Source: UBA10649 sp965227045 (lineage in GTDB: Bacteria; Actinomycetota; Actinomycetes; S36-B12). From it: a stretch of DNA of 64,000 nt. Below are positions 1-7,138 of the stretch, in pieces. The notes under the pieces are model-generated. The model did no database searches, was not told the DNA's origin, and was given only the letters and a program-made list of their open reading frames with translations. Numbering within the stretch: the first letter of the stretch is position 1; every line of letters begins with the position of its first letter. Both the position numbers and the translations under genes were made by a program. Where the stretch lies: contig OZ245718.1 of the NCBI GenBank assembly GCA_965227045.1, positions 1,426,001 through 1,490,000 of the forward strand, given 5' to 3'.

Positions 1-866
1 TCTGCCTCACCCGGCGCGCCGGGCAGGTCGTCATCGCGCAGTGACTCCTCGTACCTCGCACCGGTTGCCTCGCCGATCTCCTGCAGCACCTTCGACGGGA
101 AGACCTCCGACCCGAAGATCGTGGGGACCTTCTCCGCCTTGACCTGGTCGATGAGTTCCGCGACCTCCGCGGGAGTGGGGTCCTCGAAGTTCTTCGGCTG
201 CAGCGCGCCGATGACGGTCCAGCCGAAGTCCTTCGCGAAGTACGCATACGCATCGTGGTACGTCAGCAGCTTGAGGTTGCCCGCAGGCACGGTCGCCTGA
301 TCGGTGCGCAACGCATCGGCAAGCTCGGTCGCCTTCGTCTCGAACGCCGCGTAGTTGGCCGCGTAGTACTCCGCGTTGGTCGGGTCGAGCTCACTGAACT
401 GGTCGCGGATCAACGCGGCGTACTCGATCGCGTACAGCGGGTCGGTCCACAGGTGCGGGTTCGGCTTGCCCTCCTCCTTCGGGAAGGAGAAGTCGTAGAT
501 GTAGTCCGACTCGGGGAGCACGGTCGTGCCGATCTCCACGATCGTGGTGTCGTCCTTCTTGTTCTCCTCGGCCAGCTCGACCGTCGGGTCCTCCAGCTTC
601 AGCCCGTTCACCAGGATCAGGTCCGCCGTGCTCAGCAGTTCGGCAACCTGGGGCGCCGGCTCGAAGGTATGGCTATTGGTTCCCTCGGGAACGATCCCCT
701 CGATCCGCACCTTGTCTCCCCCGATCGACGATGCAATGGAGGTGATCGGCGACACCGTCGTGGCGATCAGCGGACGGTCATCCGAGGCGACGCCCTGATC
801 GGACGAGCAGCCGGCGAGGGCCGCGGCGGTGAGCGCGAGGACGGGGAGGACGTGGAGGGGACGCAT
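1..866 (-). CDS. Metal ABC transporter substrate-binding lipoprotein, C-terminus beyond window
   Basis: Extracytoplasmic metal-binding component of a cluster A-I (ZnuA/TroA/PsaA-type) ABC importer for Zn or Mn. The reading frame stays open to the left edge, so only about 288 residues are visible. It begins with a lipoprotein signal whose lipobox LAGC is near residues 17-20. Likely metal ligands are in NSHTFEP (His), NPHLWTDP (His), and TYHDAYAYFAKDFGW (His), which are the family positions. The long His-rich loop of many ZnuA proteins is absent (an acidic-lysine stretch EENKKDD is there instead), so the metal cannot be decided. The start ATG at 866 is supported by a TAGTGT hexamer six bases upstream (leaderless pattern). 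Partner permease and ATPase genes would lie outside the window. Confidence 0.9.
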   Translation of the reverse strand, partial: MRPLHVLPVLALTAAALAGCSSDQGVASDDRPLIATTVSPITSIASSIGGDKVRIEGIVPEGTNSHTFEPAPQVAELLSTADLILVNGLKLEDPTVELAEENKKDDTTIVEIGTTVLPESDYIYDFSFPKEEGKPNPHLWTDPLYAIEYAALIRDQFSELDPTNAEYYAANYAAFETKATELADALRTDQATVPAGNLKLLTYHDAYAYFAKDFGWTVIGALQPKNFEDPTPAEVAELIDQVKAEKVPTIFGSEVFPSKVLQEIGEATGARYEESLRDDDLPGAPGEA

Positions 867-872
867 GCTGGA

Positions 873-911
873 ACACTAAAACCACTTCGAACCTTCTGCA
901 AATTGTTCGCA
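873..911 (-). promoter_or_regulatory. Promoter and candidate metal-regulator operator of the metal ABC lipoprotein gene
   Basis: Reading the minus strand, TAGTGT (878-873) sits six bases before the start codon. The near-perfect palindrome TGCAAATTGTTCGCA (897-911, one mismatched pair) overlaps the position expected for the -35 element. A repressor binding there would block transcription. A Zur- or MntR-type regulator is an inference from the regulated gene; the motif was not matched to a known consensus. Confidence 0.4.
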
Positions 912-981
912 AGTAGCCGATCGATCGCACAAGCGATTCGGCGCTGGCCTACCGTTGGCAGCCACGAACCTAAGGAGACCC

Positions 982-1446
982 ATGAGCCTGTCCCCCGGCG
1001 ATGTCGCCCCGGACTTCGACCTGGCCGACGATTCCGGCGGTCGCGTCCACCTAGCGGACCTTCGCGGAGAGCGCGTGGTCCTGTACGCGTACCCCTCGGC
1101 CATGACTCCCGGCTGCACGAAGCAGGCATGCGACTTCCGCGACAACCTCTCGGTGTTCGCGGGAAGCGGACTGACCATTCTGGGCATCTCCCCGGACAAG
1201 CCGGAGAAGCTGGCGAAGTTCCGCGAGCGCGACAGCCTCACGTTCCCGCTGCTGTCCGATCCCGACCGTGCGGTGCTGACGGCGTACGGCGCGTTCGGTG
1301 AGAAGAAGCTGTACGGCAAGACGGTGGTCGGGGTCATCCGATCGACCTTCGTCATCGGTGCCGACGGCCTCATCGAGCATGCGTTCTACAACGTGAAGGC
1401 CACCGGTCACGTCGCGAAGCTCGTCCGCGACCTCGAACTGGCGTAG
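982..1446 (+). CDS. bcp: Thioredoxin-dependent peroxiredoxin, Bcp/PrxQ family
   Basis: Cytoplasmic thiol peroxidase that reduces hydrogen and organic peroxides with thioredoxin as reductant. The 154-residue product matches the usual Bcp length. It has the AhpC-TSA fold start VAPDFDLAD and the motif TPGCTKQAC with peroxidatic Cys45 and resolving Cys50 five residues later, the PrxQ arrangement. ATG at 982 is chosen because AAGGAG lies at 972-977; an upstream in-frame ATG at 955 would give a non-homologous extension. TACCGT at 950-955 is a plausible -10 with a short leader. The PhyH-type gene starts six bases after its stop and may be cotranscribed. Confidence 0.93.
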   Translation: MSLSPGDVAPDFDLADDSGGRVHLADLRGERVVLYAYPSAMTPGCTKQACDFRDNLSVFAGSGLTILGISPDKPEKLAKFRERDSLTFPLLSDPDRAVLTAYGAFGEKKLYGKTVVGVIRSTFVIGADGLIEHAFYNVKATGHVAKLVRDLELA

Positions 1447-1451
1447 CGCAG

Positions 1452-2279
1452 ATGGTCACGGCTCTCGATACCACCGTCGTCGACGACGCGACGATCGCAC
1501 AGTTCCGTGCCGACGGCTGCACGGTTGTCCGCAACCTGTTCTCCGCGGACGAGGTCGAGACCGTACGTCGCGGGATCGAGCGGAACCTCGCCAGCCCCGG
1601 TCCGCTGTTCGGGGTCGCCAGCCGCGAGGACGACCCCGGCCGCTTCGTCGAGGACTTCTGCAACTGGCAGCGCATCGACGAGTACCGCGAGATCGCGTTC
1701 ACCTCTCGCGCCGCCGATGTCGCCGGCGCGCTCATGGGCAGCAAGCAGGTGCGGCTTTACCACGATCATCTGCTGGTCAAAGAGCCCGGAACACAGCAGC
1801 CCACACCGTGGCACCAGGACCAGCCGTACTACAACGTCGAAGGCTTCGAGAACTGCTCGATGTGGATGCCTGTCGATCCGGTCGCCGCGGAGTCGACCCT
1901 GGAGTTCCTCGCTGGCTCGCACCTCCAGGGCTGGCTGATGCCGCGCACGTTCCTAGACATGCAGGCGAAGTGGTTCCCCGAGGGATCGCTGGGCGAACTT
2001 CCTGACATCGAGGGCGATCGCAGTGCGTACGAGATCCGAGGGTGGGAGATGCAGCCAGGCGATGCCCTGTTCTTCCACATGCTCACGCTGCACCACGCGT
2101 ACGGCGTCCCCGGCGGCCGGCGCCGACGCGCATTCTCGCTCCGTTTTCTCGGCGACGATGCGACGCACGCCCCGAGGCAGTGGCGCACGTCTCCGGAGTT
2201 CCCCGGGCTCGCCGACGAACTGCCCGCGGGTGCGCCTATGGATCATCCACTGTTTCCCGTCCTGAGGGTGGCGAGGTAG
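1452..2279 (+). CDS. Phytanoyl-CoA dioxygenase (PhyH) family protein
   Basis: Predicted Fe(II)/2-oxoglutarate-dependent oxygenase, 275 residues. The metal-binding facial triad can be placed as His121 and Asp123 in WHQDQPYYN and a distal His at 214 or 215 in TLHHAYGVP; the Arg-rich segment after it (about 223-231) should hold the 2-oxoglutarate-binding arginine. The family covers phytanoyl-CoA hydroxylation, ectoine hydroxylation and natural-product tailoring, so the substrate cannot be assigned. Probably cotranscribed with bcp. Confidence 0.85.
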   Translation: MVTALDTTVVDDATIAQFRADGCTVVRNLFSADEVETVRRGIERNLASPGPLFGVASREDDPGRFVEDFCNWQRIDEYREIAFTSRAADVAGALMGSKQVRLYHDHLLVKEPGTQQPTPWHQDQPYYNVEGFENCSMWMPVDPVAAESTLEFLAGSHLQGWLMPRTFLDMQAKWFPEGSLGELPDIEGDRSAYEIRGWEMQPGDALFFHMLTLHHAYGVPGGRRRRAFSLRFLGDDATHAPRQWRTSPEFPGLADELPAGAPMDHPLFPVLRVAR

Positions 2280-2411
2280 CGCGCCTAGACTGCGAGCACC
2301 GCGGTACAGCGACGCTCATTCCGGGTAATCGACAACCACTCCAAGGTGACGTTCGCAACCGCGCAGGTACGTCAACACACGAGCACCACAACTGAAGTCT
2401 GAGGAGACCAC

Positions 2412-2903
2412 ATGAAGGTTCGCATTCTCGCTGCCGCAGCAGTCGCTGCCGGAGCACTTGTCGTCGGCGCAGCAGCACCCGCGTTCGCGATCGCCCCGGC
2501 CGCGCCGTCCGGCAGCCTCACCGTCTACACCAACGAGACCCAGCACAACGTGCTCGATCTCGGTGCCAGCGGCACGACCGTCGGCGATGTTGTCACCGGC
2601 AGCGGCACCACGTCGTCCACCAAGGGCGGCAAGGCCACCGGCACGTTTGCGTATCGCGCCGAGACCGTCCGGGTGAATATGCCCGGCGGCAACCTGAACC
2701 GCATCAACAACTCGGTCTACGACCTGCCGGGCGGCACGATCATGATCGCCGGACTGGTCAGCATCCAGCAGGGCACCGAGCCGACCAAGCCGCAGCCGCT
2801 CATCATCGTCGGCGGCACCGGCAAGTACGCCGGCGCCAATGGCACCGTGACGCTCACCCCCGGCAAGAAGTCCTACAAGGCGACGTTCACCTTCACCTCG
2901 TAG
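2412..2903 (+). CDS. Secreted allene-oxide-cyclase/dirigent-like barrel protein, copy 1
   Basis: A 163-residue exported protein. Residues 1-26 form a Sec signal ending AFA; the mature part resembles the AOC barrel/dirigent fold, with conserved GTTVGDVVTGSGT, LPGGTIM and GGTGKYAGANGTVT segments. SD GAGGAG precedes the ATG. The paralogue 150 bp downstream shares most of the mature sequence, so this is a tandem duplication. In plants this fold cyclises fatty-acid epoxides or guides radical coupling; the bacterial role is unknown and catalysis should not be assumed. It is followed by hairpin repeat A. Confidence 0.75.
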   Translation: MKVRILAAAAVAAGALVVGAAAPAFAIAPAAPSGSLTVYTNETQHNVLDLGASGTTVGDVVTGSGTTSSTKGGKATGTFAYRAETVRVNMPGGNLNRINNSVYDLPGGTIMIAGLVSIQQGTEPTKPQPLIIVGGTGKYAGANGTVTLTPGKKSYKATFTFTS

Positions 2904-2924
2904 TCAGCACGCCGCTTCCTCGTT

Positions 2925-2980
2925 GAGTGGCCAGTCGTGGGGCCTCCGGTTCGCTGGATGACCCCCACGACTGGCCACTC
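2925..2980. repeat. Long intergenic hairpin, element A
   Basis: An 18-bp perfect inverted repeat (2925-2942 with 2963-2980) around a 20-nt loop, starting 22 bp after the stop of AOC-like copy 1. The stem core GAGTGGCCAGTCGT recurs in element C and, with two changes, in B and D. No T-run follows, so it is not a textbook intrinsic terminator. Confidence 0.9.
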
Positions 2981-3017
2981 GCCATTTGGGGGCTACCGAC
3001 GGGTCCGCGCCCGCGCC

Positions 3018-3048
3018 TACACTCGCGAATCATCTCGACGCTGAGGAG
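3018..3048 (+). promoter_or_regulatory. Candidate -10 and ribosome binding site of AOC-like copy 2
   Basis: TACACT at about 3020 is a candidate -10 giving a leader of roughly 20-25 nt. GAGGAG then lies seven bases before the ATG at 3055 and decides that start over the in-frame ATG at 2986. The second copy therefore could have its own promoter downstream of hairpin A. Confidence 0.4.
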
Positions 3049-3054
3049 AGTCCG

Positions 3055-3549
3055 ATGAACACTCGCCGCCTGACCGTCGCCCTAGTCGCTGCCGCCGCTA
3101 CAACGTTGGCCCTCGCTGGCCCCGCGGCCGCGGTCCGTCCAGCCGCGCCGTCGGGTTCGCTGACGATCTACACGCACCAGACGCAGCGCGACGTGCTCGA
3201 CCTCGGCGAGACGGGGACGACCGTCGGCGATGTCGTGACCGGCTCGGGCACGCTCGCGCTCAAGAAGGGCGGAAAGATGGTCGGCTCGTATTCCTACCGC
3301 TCGGAGACAGTCACCGTGAATATTCCTGGTGGCAACGAGAGTCGCCTATCGACCAACGTCTACACGCTGCCGGGCGGCACGATCATGGCAACGGGGCTGG
3401 TGAGCATTCAGCAGGGCACGCGCCCGACGAAGCCACAGCCGCAGATCATCGTCGGCGGCACGGGCAGGTACGCCGGCGCCCGCGGGACCATGACGCTCGT
3501 GCCCAAGAACGCCAACGACTACGTGCGGACGTTCGACTTCATCTCCTGA
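3055..3549 (+). CDS. Secreted allene-oxide-cyclase/dirigent-like barrel protein, copy 2
   Basis: A 164-residue paralogue of the preceding gene. It has a signal peptide (residues 1-26, ending AAA) and a mature barrel with the same GTTVGDVVTGSG, LPGGTIM and GGTGRYAGARGTMT motifs. Divergence is concentrated in strand-edge residues and the C-terminus (YVRTFDFIS against YKATFTFTS). Start set by the SD at 3043-3048. Substrate and role are unknown. Hairpin element B follows 19 bp after the stop. Confidence 0.75.
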   Translation: MNTRRLTVALVAAAATTLALAGPAAAVRPAAPSGSLTIYTHQTQRDVLDLGETGTTVGDVVTGSGTLALKKGGKMVGSYSYRSETVTVNIPGGNESRLSTNVYTLPGGTIMATGLVSIQQGTRPTKPQPQIIVGGTGRYAGARGTMTLVPKNANDYVRTFDFIS

Positions 3550-3568
3550 GCCACGCCGCCACCGTTCC

Positions 3569-3630
3569 CGCGAGTGGGCAGTTGTGGTCGCGTTCGCAAC
3601 GCGAATTGCGACCACAACTGCCCACTCGCG
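3569..3630. repeat. Long intergenic hairpin, element B
   Basis: A 23-bp perfect inverted repeat (3569-3591 with 3608-3630) with a small inner helix TTCGC/GCGAA in the loop. The core GAGTGGGCAGTTGT differs from elements A and C at two positions, each matched by the complementary change in the other arm. It lies between AOC-like copy 2 and the tRNA-Leu gene. Confidence 0.92.
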
Positions 3631-3652
3631 AGTACGTAGACTGCGGGCACCA

Positions 3653-3733
3653 GCGGGAGTGGTGGAACGGTAGACACGCAGGTCTTAGGAACCTGTGCCT
3701 TCGGGCGTGGGGGTTCGAGTCCCCCCTTCCGCA
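3653..3733 (+). tRNA. tRNA-Leu, anticodon TAG
   Basis: An 81-nt class II tRNA. The 7-bp acceptor stem pairs GCGGGAG with CTTCCGC (one G-U), discriminator A is at 3733, the anticodon loop is CTTAGGA, there is a variable arm GCCTTCGGGC, and the T arm holds GGTTCGAGTCC. The 3' CCA is not encoded. The rdgB stop codon on the other strand starts at the very next base. Confidence 0.95.
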
Positions 3734-4342
3734 CTAAGAAGGAAGCAATTCCGCGACGACGGGCGCGAGTGCCTCAAGCGCTCGTCCGCGGTGGCTGATG
3801 GCGTCCTTCTCCGCGGCCGGAATCTCGGCCAGCGTCCGGTCGCCTCCGACGGGCACGAAGATCGGGTCGTATCCGAAGCCGCCGGTACCGCGCGGCTCAC
3901 GGATGATCACACCCTCGACGGTGCCCTCGACCACACGCTCGGTGCCGTCGGGCAGCGCGATCGCGGCGGCGCAGTGGAACGCTCCCCCGCGCCGGCTGTC
4001 CGGGATGTCGTTGAGCTGCGCGAGGACCAGGTTCACGTTCGCGACGTCATCGCCGTGGCCGCCGGACCAGCGCGCGGACAGGATGCCCGGCATCCCGTTG
4101 AGCGCATCGATGGCCAGGCCCGAGTCGTCGGCGATCGCCGGGAGGTTCGTCAGTCGCGCGATCTCCCGGGCCTTGAGCAGCGCATTCCCCGCGAACGAGT
4201 CCTCGGTCTCGGGGATGTCCGGGAGGTCCGGAAACTCATCAGGACTGACCAGCTCGATGTCCAGCCCAGCCGCTTCGAGGATGCGGTGCAGTTCCTCGAG
4301 CTTGCCGCGGTTGCGGGTGGCGAGCACCACTCTCGGCGCCAC
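3734..4342 (-). CDS. rdgB: Non-canonical purine NTP pyrophosphatase (dITP/XTP), RdgB/HAM1
   Basis: Hydrolyses dITP, dUTP-like and XTP pools to monophosphates, keeping deaminated purines out of DNA. The product is 202 residues, a normal length. Family motifs are ATRNRGK near the N-terminus, the catalytic-metal region IADDSGLAIDAL, and GFGYDPIF and SHRGRAL near the C-terminus. The GTG start at 4342 lies two bases after the rph stop, implying cotranscription with rph as in mycobacteria (Rv1340-Rv1341). The TAG stop abuts the 3' end of the convergent tRNA-Leu. Confidence 0.93.
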   Translation of the reverse strand: MAPRVVLATRNRGKLEELHRILEAAGLDIELVSPDEFPDLPDIPETEDSFAGNALLKAREIARLTNLPAIADDSGLAIDALNGMPGILSARWSGGHGDDVANVNLVLAQLNDIPDSRRGGAFHCAAAIALPDGTERVVEGTVEGVIIREPRGTGGFGYDPIFVPVGGDRTLAEIPAAEKDAISHRGRALEALAPVVAELLPS

Positions 4343-4344
4343 GG

Positions 4345-5088
4345 TCAGGCCTTGGCCTGGAGCGGAGTGGCAAGAGCTGCGGCCTGCAGCTTGCACAGTT
4401 CCACACAACCGGAGGACGCGAGATCGAGCAGGTCGTTGAGCAGCGCACGATCGAACGCGTCGCCTTCCGCGGTGCCCTGCACCTCGACGAACCGCCCGTC
4501 GCCCATCATCACCACGTTCATGTCGGTGTCGGCGCGCACGTCGTCGTCGTAATGCAGGTCGAGTCGCGGCTCTCCGTCGACGATGCCGACGCTCACCGCA
4601 GCGACCGAGCCCTTGAGGGGATTCGCGCTGCCCTTGATCAGTCCTTGGTCGGCGGCCCACGTCATCGCGTCTGACAGCGCGACGTACGCACCCGTGATTG
4701 CTGCGGTGCGGGTTCCACCGTCGGCCTGGAGTACGTCGCAGTCGATGAGGATGCTGTTCTCGCCGAGTGCCTCCATGTCGACTACTGCGCGAAGACTGCG
4801 TCCGATGAGACGAGAGATCTCCTGCGTCCGGCCGCCGAGCTTTCCCTTGACCGACTCGCGGGCATTGCGCGTGTTCGTGGCCCGCGGCAGCATCGCGTAC
4901 TCAGCGGTGACCCAGCCCTTGCCGGAGTCCTTCAGCCAGCGCGGAACGCCCGCGGTGAAGGAGGCGGTGCACAGGACGCGGGTGCGACCGAACGAGACGA
5001 GAGTCGAGCCCTCCGCCTGCTCAAGCCAGCCACGCTCGAAGGACACGGGGCGCATCTGGTCGGCTTCACGGCCGTCGGATCGAGTCAT
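4345..5088 (-). CDS. rph: Ribonuclease PH
   Basis: Phosphorolytic 3'-5' exoribonuclease that trims tRNA 3' ends, 247 residues (normal length). It shows the RNase PH signatures GWVTAEYAMLPRAT, GRTQEISRLIGRSLR and CDVLQADGGTRTA. A TAGGGT hexamer lies exactly six bases before the ATG, indicating a leaderless promoter for the rph-rdgB pair. Confidence 0.96.
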   Translation of the reverse strand: MTRSDGREADQMRPVSFERGWLEQAEGSTLVSFGRTRVLCTASFTAGVPRWLKDSGKGWVTAEYAMLPRATNTRNARESVKGKLGGRTQEISRLIGRSLRAVVDMEALGENSILIDCDVLQADGGTRTAAITGAYVALSDAMTWAADQGLIKGSANPLKGSVAAVSVGIVDGEPRLDLHYDDDVRADTDMNVVMMGDGRFVEVQGTAEGDAFDRALLNDLLDLASSGCVELCKLQAAALATPLQAKA

Positions 5089-5131
5089 GCGGTGACCCTA
5101 TCCGCCGCCCCCGACGGCACCCGCTGACGGA

Positions 5132-5884
5132 TCAGACGTCGAACGCCATGCCGGCATACGCGAGCTCGATCGGCCCGGAGAACTGCTTCGATGCCTCGGC
5201 GAGAACAACGTTGTCGTCGTTGTGGACGACGAGATGAGTGAGAACCAGACGGCCGACGCCGGCATCGTGCGCGGCGCTGCCCGCCTGCGCGCCTGTCATG
5301 TGCAGGTCTACGGGGTTGCCGGTCCCGACGAAGGCGGCCTCGAAGAGCGCGACATCCGCCCCTTCGGCGAGCTCGTTCAGAGCCGGATTGGGGCCCGTGT
5401 CACCCGAGTACGCGATCGACCGACCGCCGGCTGACACAAGGACGCTGTAGGACTCGACAGGGTGCAGCGCTGGCGTGCTGCGAATGGTGAACGGACCCAA
5501 CTCCACAGTGCCAGAGCCGTGAGTGCGAAAGGCAAATGATGAGTTCAGCACGGCAGCGCTGTCGCCGCCATGGATCGCTGCGGCACGTGAAGCGGCGTCG
5601 GACGGACCGAGAACAGGGAGCGGCGGCAGGTGCTCTTTGGCGTAGTGGTGACGTGCGACGAACAGCGAAGCGAGGTCCGCGCAGTGGTCGATGTGGCAGT
5701 GGCTGAGCACCACGGCGCTGATGCCGTCGGCAGTCGTCGGATCAAGGTGGCGCTGCAGTGCGCCGAGCGAGCCGTTGCCCAGATCCAGGACGAGCCGCGC
5801 ACCGTCATGCTCGAGCAGGTAGCACGATGCCGGAGAGGCGGCACTCGGATACGAACCGGCACATCCGATGACGGTCAGCCGCAC
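5132..5884 (-). CDS. MBL-fold metallohydrolase, Rv1339-like cyclic nucleotide phosphodiesterase
   Basis: A 250-residue metallo-beta-lactamase-fold protein. The di-metal motif is SHCHIDHCADL (HxHxDH); further ligands are probably the His in ALHPVES, Asp in SGDTGPN and the His in LTHLV. Its place between rph and murI matches Rv1339 of M. tuberculosis, an atypical class II cAMP phosphodiesterase, so a role in cAMP turnover is the best inference. The GTG start at 5884 overlaps the murI stop by ten bases, so translation is likely coupled. Confidence 0.85.
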   Translation of the reverse strand: MRLTVIGCAGSYPSAASPASCYLLEHDGARLVLDLGNGSLGALQRHLDPTTADGISAVVLSHCHIDHCADLASLFVARHHYAKEHLPPLPVLGPSDAASRAAAIHGGDSAAVLNSSFAFRTHGSGTVELGPFTIRSTPALHPVESYSVLVSAGGRSIAYSGDTGPNPALNELAEGADVALFEAAFVGTGNPVDLHMTGAQAGSAAHDAGVGRLVLTHLVVHNDDNVVLAEASKQFSGPIELAYAGMAFDV

Positions 5885-6681
5885 GGCATGACCTCCACCC
5901 GCCCGACCTCCGGTCCGAGGAAGCGGCGCCCCAGTCGCTGGAAGTCCTCAGGGTCGCCCGTGACGAGGAACTGGTGCTGGGGCTCAGGAAGGTCGACGTG
6001 ACGAAGCAGGTCGTTCTCGACGAGCGTTCGGTAGACATCCTTGGCTGTCTCCTCCGCGCTCGACACCAAGGTGACGTCCTCGCCCATGACGTAGGAGATG
6101 ACACCCGTGAGCAGCGGGTAGTGAGTGCACCCCAGGACCAGCGTGTCGACGGTTGAGTCGCGCATCGGGTCGAGATAGTCGTGCGCGACTGCGATGAGTT
6201 CCTCACCGCTGGTGATGCCCGCCTCGACGAACTCGACGAACCGCGGGCATGCCGCCAGCGACAGCTCGACCTGAGGAGCCGCGGCGAACGCATCTGCGTA
6301 CGCGCCCGACGCGATCGTGACCTGGGTGCCGATGACCCCGACGTGGCCGTTGCGTGTCGCGGCGGCCGCGCGGCGCACGGCCGGATGCACGACCTCGATC
6401 ACCGGTACGTCGTAGCGCTCCCGCGCGTCGCGCAGCATTGCCGCGCTCGCCGAGTTGCACGCGATGACGAGCATCTTCACGCCGTCGTCGATCAGCTGAT
6501 CCATGATCTCCAGCGAGAACGCGCGCACCTCCGCGATGGGGCGGGGGCCGTACGGCCCGCGGGCGGTGTCGCCGACGTAGCGGACCGGCTCGTGGGGCAA
6601 CTGGTCGAGCACCGCGCGGGCAACGGTGAGGCCGCCCACTCCGGAGTCGAAGATGCCGATAGGTGCGTCGTTCATATCCAC
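5875..6681 (-). CDS. murI: Glutamate racemase
   Basis: Makes D-glutamate for peptidoglycan. The product is 268 residues (266 if translation begins at the inner ATG at 6675; the outer start is GTG). GIFDSGVGGLTV, the catalytic-cysteine motifs ACNSAS and LGCTHYPLL, and the family Asp of FDSG are all present. It lies in the mycobacterial-type block next to the MBL and rph genes. No clear Shine-Dalgarno separates the two starts. Confidence 0.94.
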   Translation of the reverse strand: MDMNDAPIGIFDSGVGGLTVARAVLDQLPHEPVRYVGDTARGPYGPRPIAEVRAFSLEIMDQLIDDGVKMLVIACNSASAAMLRDARERYDVPVIEVVHPAVRRAAAATRNGHVGVIGTQVTIASGAYADAFAAAPQVELSLAACPRFVEFVEAGITSGEELIAVAHDYLDPMRDSTVDTLVLGCTHYPLLTGVISYVMGEDVTLVSSAEETAKDVYRTLVENDLLRHVDLPEPQHQFLVTGDPEDFQRLGRRFLGPEVGRVEVMPCG

Positions 6682-6737
6682 GCAAGCCTATGGCGCGGCA
6701 TCTGGTCCACGGCGCATCGTGTCCCTAGCATGAGCGC

Positions 6738-7133
6738 ATGAAACGACCCTTCGGCGTGTTTCTCGTTGCAGTGCTGGTGGCGATCTCGGGGTTCTTCGAC
6801 CTGATCTTCGGCATCTGGCTGATGCTCGCGCCCTTCATCGATGCTCCGTCCATCACGGACATCGATGGCACCCCGATGGGAGTGCCGACCTTCTACTTGT
6901 TCATCAACGGGCTGCTGTCCGTCGTGCTGGGATTCATGTACTTCTGGCTGACGAAGATGACGCTCATCGGATCGAGCACGGCGTACGTGCTCATCAACTT
7001 CCTCGCCGGCATCAACATCTTCTTCGGACTGTTCCGCCTGCCTTACGGCTGGGGAATCATCGGTCTCAGCGCCCTAGTGCTGATCATCGTGAACACCGAC
7101 AAATCCCGACGGTGGTTTACGCAAGCAGTCTGA
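6738..7133 (+). CDS. Small membrane protein of unknown function, four predicted helices
   Basis: A 131-residue hydrophobic protein with helices near residues 5-30, 48-72, 80-100 and 104-120 and a positively charged tail KSRRW. I do not recognise a family. TAGCAT lies exactly six bases upstream of the ATG, giving independent promoter support for a real gene. It lies between murI and cysM, the slot that a rhomboid-family gene occupies in M. tuberculosis (Rv1337), but it is on the opposite strand and has none of the rhomboid GxSG/His motifs. Confidence 0.75.
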   Translation: MKRPFGVFLVAVLVAISGFFDLIFGIWLMLAPFIDAPSITDIDGTPMGVPTFYLFINGLLSVVLGFMYFWLTKMTLIGSSTAYVLINFLAGINIFFGLFRLPYGWGIIGLSALVLIIVNTDKSRRWFTQAV

Positions 7134-7138
7134 GCCGT

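Noticed and set aside
3653..3733. tRNA-Leu and the tmRNA 3' ends as integration sites of a mobile element
   Set aside because: No integrase, direct repeat of the 3' end, or atypical gene block lies beside either RNA gene.
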